From Micromonospora sp. NBC_01796 (GTDB taxonomy: Bacteria; Actinomycetota; Actinomycetes; Mycobacteriales; Micromonosporaceae): a stretch of 64,000 nucleotides of DNA. Below, piece by piece: positions 59,692-64,000 of the stretch; the stretch's first letter is position 1, and every line of letters starts with the position of its first letter. The notes below the pieces were generated by a model, which was not told the origin of the DNA, searched no databases, and saw only the letters and a list, made by a program, of their open reading frames with translations. Made by a program: the position numbers and the translations under genes. Location of the stretch: contig NZ_CP109078.1 of the NCBI RefSeq assembly GCF_035917455.1, positions 5,378,001-5,442,000 of the forward strand, written 5' to 3'.

Positions 59692-59735
59692 AGAGAAAGA
59701 GTGGCTGTCCCGGTGCGGATAGCCACTCTTTCTCT
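59692..59735. terminator. Strong bidirectional terminator after the suf operon
   Basis: A perfect 15-bp inverted repeat (AGAGAAAGAGTGGCT at 59692-59706, complement at 59721-59735) with a 14-nt loop. It is A/T-richer than other stems in the window: the 3' arm ends in CTTTCTCT on the plus strand and the same holds on the minus strand. It separates sufT from the convergent acylase gene. Confidence 0.8.
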
Positions 59736-59751
59736 GTTCGAGGGCGTCGCG

Positions 59752-62700
59752 TCAGTGGGTGTAGAGCTCGAACTCCCAGAGGGAGAAGCCGTAGGTGGTG
59801 GCTCGGGTTTGGCCGTGCATGCGGATGTGGCGGGTTGGGGTGGCGGGGAAGTCGACGTTGTCCGTGCCGCCGTCGCCGGTGGTGGTGGACCAGACCGGCT
59901 GCCAGGTGTTGCCGTCGGTCGAGACCTCGATCCGGTAGGACCGGGCGTACGCCGATTCCCAGCTCAGGACCGCCCGGCTGACCGGCCGGACCGAACCCAG
60001 GTCGACCGTGATCGACTGGTTGTCCGACCAGGAACTCGCCCAGCGGGTGCCGGGATCACCGTCGACCGCGCGGGCGGCACCGTTACCGAGTTGGCTGCTC
60101 GACGCGGTCACCGTACGCCCGGCGGCCAGGTTGCCCACGTTGTCGCCGCGCCGGGCCGGGAACGACACCACCTGCTGGTACGTCGGCCGGTTCTGCCAGG
60201 CGATGGTGGCGTGCTTGATCCCGCCGAGCGGTGACTGGATGATCGAGTCGGCGCACCACTGGTCACCGGCCGAGCAGCTCTCGTCGCCCGGGTAGACGGT
60301 GTTCGCCGGCTGGGCGGCGGCGGTGCGCAGCGTGTCCAGCAGGATCTGCCGGCAGGAGGCCAGGTTGCCGCCGCCGCAGTAGGTGCGGCCGAGCCCACCC
60401 TGCACCGGGTCGCCGAGCACCGCGCGGAGGTCCTTGTCGACCCAGCCCCACCAGCCGTACTGGAACGACGAGCCCTTGTGTGCCTGGGCCTCGTTCGCCG
60501 ACGTCGGCAGGTCGGAGACGTCGCCGCGCTGGTGACCGGACGGCGACTCGTTGACCTGCATCGCGTTCACCAGGGACTGGTAGAGGTCGGCCCCGAGCGG
60601 CGCCTTGAACTGGCCGTTGACCAGCAGCGGCCACCACGCGTCGAAGACCCGGATCGCCTCGGCGTGCTGGTACACCTTCGACCCGCTGGCGGTCTCCACC
60701 CGCAGGGCCCCGGCCTGCCGCCAGCTCTTCAACCGGCCGATCACGGTGGCCAGGTTGGTGTCGGTCACCGGCTGGCTCTCCAGCACCCGGATCAACTCGT
60801 CGAGTACCTCGATGCCGCGCAGGTCGGTCAGCCCGGCCCGTTCCACCAGGGTGGTGAGCGACGCCCGGTCGAACTTCTGTCCGGCGGCCAGCGCGGCCCG
60901 TACCGGCTTGTCGAGCAGGTCGCCCCGGTGCACCGCACCGAAGCTGAAGTTGCCGTCGGCCGCACCGAAGTCCTTCGCCTGCTTGTTGTTCCAGCTCACG
61001 TAGTAGTCCTGGTTGACCGAGTTCGGGTGCGCGGCGACCGGGGTGTAGGTGGCGGTGTTGGTCACCGGGTCGAAACCGGGCCACTCGTACGCCGGTTCGG
61101 CCTTCTGCGGCAGGTTCGGGTTCGACCCGGCGGCGCGTACCGGGTTGAGGCCGGAGTTGAAGTACGCCGACTCGGTGGAGTTGACGTAGAACCAGTTGAA
61201 CGCGTACCCGATGGTGGCGGCGGATTCCTTGAACGCGGCGGCGCTGCCCATCGCGGCCGGGTCGTTGAACATCTGGAACCCGATCGCCGAGTCCGCCTCG
61301 TGCCGGTACGTCGACCGCAACGACGTGAACGCGTACGGCTGACCGCCTACGTTCCCGCGCCAGGAGACCAGCCCGAGCGCGGTACGCCAGGCGATGATCC
61401 GGTACGACCCGGCCGGTGTGCCGTCGGCGACGCTCGGGGTCCAGGAGTTGACGTGCGACAGCTCCTCCATCGCCAGGCACTGCCCCCGGAAGCGGTAGCG
61501 GTTGCTGGCCAGGGTGGGCGCGCTGCCGTCGGTGGTGCAGAGCGGGACCGCGTACGTGTCGGTGATGTCCTGGTTGGACGAGGTGGCGCTCCACGCGTAG
61601 TCCTGACCACGGCCGAGCAGGACGTAGAGGTTGATCCCGGCGAACGCCGCGCCCCGGGCGCTGATCCCCGGACCCTGCAGCTCCTGCACCATCAGTAGCT
61701 GCGGGGAGAAGTAGCCGGTCTGGGGGCCGAAGACGGCGACCGGGTGTCCGGTGCTGGAGTGCTCGGCGGAGATCACCGCCGCGTTCGACATGCCCCGGCT
61801 GGCCGGGGTGATGGTCAGCCCGGACAGCGCGGCGGCGAGTTCGGACGGGCCGCCGGTGTTGCTGGTCGCCGAACCGGTCTGGCCGGTGACCACCGGTTCC
61901 ACCCGGCTGGTGCCGGCGTCGGGCAGCACCACGCTGGGCGCGTCCGGCGAGGCACCACCGTAGGGGAAGCTCTGCCCGTCGTGCAGGGTCAGCACCGCCT
62001 CCGGGTCGTTCTCGGCCCGGAACGCGGCCCACACCCTGTCCCCCTCGACCGGGCCGTACTTCGCCCGCGCGGCGATCCGGACCAGGGCCGACTGCATCTC
62101 GGTGCCGCCACCGCCGCCGAACAGCCCGCCGACGACACCGGCGATGGCGATCAGGTCGGTCATCTCGAACCGGACCGGGCCACCCGCGTTGGTGATCGCG
62201 TCCAGGTGCCCGGTGAGCACGTACTCGCCGGGGCAGTTGCGGTTGGCCATGCAGACACCGATGTACGCGTTGATCCCGTCGATGTACTCGCGTACGTCGG
62301 CGTAGAGCTGCTCGCCGCGCGGGCCGCGCTGGCGCAGCGCCTCGACCTGGGCCTGGAGGTCCGCCTCGGTGTACGGCGAGTTGCGCCAGACGCTCTGCTC
62401 GAGCGCCCGGTTGCCGGGGGCGCCCCCCGCGAACGGGGTGAGCGTGCCGCGCCCGACGTGCCGGAGCAGGTCCATGGTGAACAGCCGGTCCTCGGCACCG
62501 GCGAAGCCCGCCCCGTACATGGTGCCGCCACGGGTGGTGCCGGTGATGTGCGGTACGCCGGTGGACCGGTCCCGGACGATGGTCACGTCGGCGCGCGGGG
62601 AGTAGGTCCGCTCGGCCTGGCCCGGCGGGACTCCGAAGGAGGCGTCGTTGAAGAAGTTCCCGAGCTGGTCCTCGCGCAGGCCGGCGTAGCCGTAGACCAG

Positions 62701-63012
62701 GTTGGCGTACTTGCCGAGCTGGTCGCCGGAGTGTCGGGGCAGGGTGCCGAAGGCCTGGTTGCCGAGGACCTCGACCAGGGTGGCGTTGCCGTTCTGACCG
62801 GGCGGCAGGATGTCGGCGCACTCGCCGAGGCAGTAGTCGGTGGCGGCGAAGGAGGTGGTGCCGACCCCGTCCGGTGCGGCGGCGCTGGCACCCACCCGGT
62901 CCGGTGCGGGGGCGGCCTGCGCGGGTGCGGGTCCGGCGACGAGCGTGGTCGCGGTGGTGACCAGGACGGCGAGGGCCGCCGTCACCCGTCGATTCAGGAC
63001 ATGTCGGGGCAT
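59752..63012 (-). CDS. Secreted penicillin-acylase-family Ntn-hydrolase with C-terminal discoidin-like domain
   Basis: 1086 residues. ATG 63012 is chosen for its AGGAGG site. The signal peptide ends near AQAAPA (about 34). The body resembles penicillin acylase-type Ntn-hydrolases: the motif GMSNAAVIS at about 406-414 gives a new N-terminal Ser nucleophile after autocleavage, followed by GHPVAVFGPQTGYFSPQL (about 422-439). Several Cys pairs suit a secreted fold. The last 140 residues look like an F5/8 type C domain (TRWASSW, ITVDLG, RSYRIEVSTDG), perhaps for glycan or surface binding. The substrate amide is unknown; lactone or lipopeptide acylase roles are possible. Confidence 0.83.
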   Translation of the reverse strand: MPRHVLNRRVTAALAVLVTTATTLVAGPAPAQAAPAPDRVGASAAAPDGVGTTSFAATDYCLGECADILPPGQNGNATLVEVLGNQAFGTLPRHSGDQLGKYANLVYGYAGLREDQLGNFFNDASFGVPPGQAERTYSPRADVTIVRDRSTGVPHITGTTRGGTMYGAGFAGAEDRLFTMDLLRHVGRGTLTPFAGGAPGNRALEQSVWRNSPYTEADLQAQVEALRQRGPRGEQLYADVREYIDGINAYIGVCMANRNCPGEYVLTGHLDAITNAGGPVRFEMTDLIAIAGVVGGLFGGGGGTEMQSALVRIAARAKYGPVEGDRVWAAFRAENDPEAVLTLHDGQSFPYGGASPDAPSVVLPDAGTSRVEPVVTGQTGSATSNTGGPSELAAALSGLTITPASRGMSNAAVISAEHSSTGHPVAVFGPQTGYFSPQLLMVQELQGPGISARGAAFAGINLYVLLGRGQDYAWSATSSNQDITDTYAVPLCTTDGSAPTLASNRYRFRGQCLAMEELSHVNSWTPSVADGTPAGSYRIIAWRTALGLVSWRGNVGGQPYAFTSLRSTYRHEADSAIGFQMFNDPAAMGSAAAFKESAATIGYAFNWFYVNSTESAYFNSGLNPVRAAGSNPNLPQKAEPAYEWPGFDPVTNTATYTPVAAHPNSVNQDYYVSWNNKQAKDFGAADGNFSFGAVHRGDLLDKPVRAALAAGQKFDRASLTTLVERAGLTDLRGIEVLDELIRVLESQPVTDTNLATVIGRLKSWRQAGALRVETASGSKVYQHAEAIRVFDAWWPLLVNGQFKAPLGADLYQSLVNAMQVNESPSGHQRGDVSDLPTSANEAQAHKGSSFQYGWWGWVDKDLRAVLGDPVQGGLGRTYCGGGNLASCRQILLDTLRTAAAQPANTVYPGDESCSAGDQWCADSIIQSPLGGIKHATIAWQNRPTYQQVVSFPARRGDNVGNLAAGRTVTASSSQLGNGAARAVDGDPGTRWASSWSDNQSITVDLGSVRPVSRAVLSWESAYARSYRIEVSTDGNTWQPVWSTTTGDGGTDNVDFPATPTRHIRMHGQTRATTYGFSLWEFELYTH

Positions 63013-63161
63013 GGCTGATCCTCCTGCCGGTGGGATCATTACATGAAGAAACCTCGGGTACCGGATGGTAACCGTTCGTGAAGAACGTTGGAAAGACCTA
63101 ACACCATCGATACCTCACCGACATCCGGTCCTGCTCCGCGTCCCCATGGGACGGTCGGTAT

Positions 63162-63254
63162 CGGGTCGCCACGACAAACGGCGACCCGACCGCCGGAGCC
63201 GGCAGCCGGGTCGCCGTCGTGCCACGGTGGCGCGCCCCGAGGGGACGCGCCACC
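63162..63254 (-). terminator. Tandem hairpins downstream of the secreted protease-like gene
   Basis: CGGGTCGCC occurs at 63162-63170 and 63207-63215 with its complement at 63180-63188, so it can form alternative stems. A separate stem pairs 63226-63234 with 63246-63254 around CCCC/GGGG. They lie just past the stop of the minus-strand gene that ends at 63264. The 63013-63263 gap holds no gene. Confidence 0.5.
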
Positions 63255-63263
63255 GGGTGATCG

Positions 63264-64000
63264 TCAGCCGGCGTGGTACGCCCGGATGATCGTCTGTTCG
63301 ATCCCGCTCCCGCCGCTCCCGCCGGCCTTCACCTTCAGCGATACGGCCTGTCCCGTCTTGACCGTCGGCAGGTCGGCACGGTAGCCATCACCGTCCCGGC
63401 CGACCCGGGCCGAGCGCCAGGTGGCCCCGTCGTCGGTCGACGTCCAGAGCTGGAACGACTCCACCCGCTGGGCCGGTACGCCGTTCGCCTGCCGGACCCG
63501 GAAGCTGGCCGCTCCGCCCGTCGGGTGGTTGGCGGCGTCCAACGGCAGCGCGTAGTCGACCGAGAGCAGCGGCAGGGCAACACTGCGGGTGCCGCTCGGA
63601 CCGGCCGACCGGAACGTCCACGCCGTGCTGACCCGGGTCGAGACCGGCAGGATCAGGCTCGTGTCGACGTCGAAGGTCAACCGGTAGTCCGCCGCCGCGC
63701 TGGGCACGGTGAAGTCGGCCAGCGACGCCGCCCGTTCCTCGACCAGCTTCCCGTCGCGGTACAGGGCGAGCTTGCGGGTGACCCCGATCGTCCCGCCCGC
63801 GAGGCAGTCGGCCCGCTGGTGCGCGTCGGTGAGCAGGACCAGGTCGACGTGCAGGTTGCCGCTGGTCCGCGACGGTGCGGTGGCGCAGCTGAACTCCGCG
63901 CCGGACGGGTCGTCGTACCAGTCCGAGTGCAGCGGCTGCCGGGCCCAGATCGTCGACTGGCGGCTGCCCGCCCGGTAGACGCGGTCGCCCTGGGAGGCGT
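63264..64000 (-). CDS. C-terminal part of a large secreted protein, probably an S8 (subtilisin-type) protease
   Basis: The reading frame is open from the window edge at 64000 down to the stop at 63264, so only the last 245 or so residues are seen. They form beta-rich C-terminal domains: LVLLTDAHQRADCLAGG, KLALYRDGKLVEE, then LWTSTDDGATWR (a sialidase-like Asp-box pattern) and a last strand ending QTIIRAYHAG. Such tails are typical of long actinobacterial S8 family serine proteases, but no catalytic residue lies in the window, so the protease call is from tail resemblance only. Confidence 0.5.
   Translation of the reverse strand, partial: ASQGDRVYRAGSRQSTIWARQPLHSDWYDDPSGAEFSCATAPSRTSGNLHVDLVLLTDAHQRADCLAGGTIGVTRKLALYRDGKLVEERAASLADFTVPSAAADYRLTFDVDTSLILPVSTRVSTAWTFRSAGPSGTRSVALPLLSVDYALPLDAANHPTGGAASFRVRQANGVPAQRVESFQLWTSTDDGATWRSARVGRDGDGYRADLPTVKTGQAVSLKVKAGGSGGSGIEQTIIRAYHAG

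Overview
The window is very GC-rich actinobacterial DNA. Core gene order (uvrC, rapZ-yvcK-whiA, gap-pgk-tpiA-secG-rbpA, tkt-tal-pgi-zwf-opcA-pgl, divergent ctaB, ctaA, sufR-B-D-Rieske-C-S-U-T) together with WhiA, RbpA, OpcA and SufR points to a filamentous actinomycete, most likely a member of the Micromonosporaceae. The family is an inference from gene content and sequence style. The genus cannot be named from the window.

Layout. 1-3.3 kb: a Rieske lipoprotein, an MBL-fold hydrolase and uvrC. 3.4-10.9 kb: an accessory stretch with a secreted vanadium-haloperoxidase/PAP2-type protein, a small membrane protein, a marR-ydeI operon divergent from an MFS pump, a methyltransferase and three GNAT acetyltransferases. 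10.9-33.3 kb: one biosynthetic gene cluster, all on the minus strand. In transcription order it holds mbtH, then a long operon: NRPS C-A-T fused to a lantibiotic-dehydratase-like (LanB) domain, NRPS C-A-T, kynurenine-3-monooxygenase-like flavoprotein, unknown protein, NRPS C-A-T, NRPS C-A-T-reductase, MFS exporter, O-methyltransferase. 33.4-36.4 kb: rapZ-yvcK-whiA. 36.7-40.4 kb: lower glycolysis, secG and rbpA. 40.5-48.9 kb: pentose phosphate operon (minus strand). 49.1-52.8 kb: heme O and heme A synthases flanking two poorly characterised genes. 52.9-59.7 kb: the suf Fe-S assembly operon. 59.75-64 kb: a secreted penicillin-acylase-family protein and the C-terminal end of a large secreted protein that runs off the window.

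The most interesting element is the NRPS cluster. Its first enzyme (26580-32570) carries, after its carrier domain, about 850 residues that look like the N-terminal aminoacyl-tRNA-using domain of LanB, without a visible SpaB_C elimination domain. That architecture recalls the small LanBs (PEARLs). The adenylation-domain codes, read by eye, suggest Val, a Gly-like residue, Gly, and an unassigned residue. The last module ends in a thioester reductase domain, so an aldehyde (or imine or alcohol) product is expected rather than an acid. The operon has a near-perfect -35/-10 promoter (TTGACA, 17 bp, TATTTT), and an intrinsic terminator separates it from mbtH. The whole 30-kb accessory block lies between uvrC and rapZ, which are usually neighbours in actinobacteria.

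A second theme is transcription style. At least nine genes start 6-7 nt after a TAnnnT-like -10 hexamer, the signature of leaderless mRNAs. Many operon genes overlap by 1 or 4 bp (ATGA, GTGA, TGATG). GC-rich inverted repeats sit at most transcript ends.
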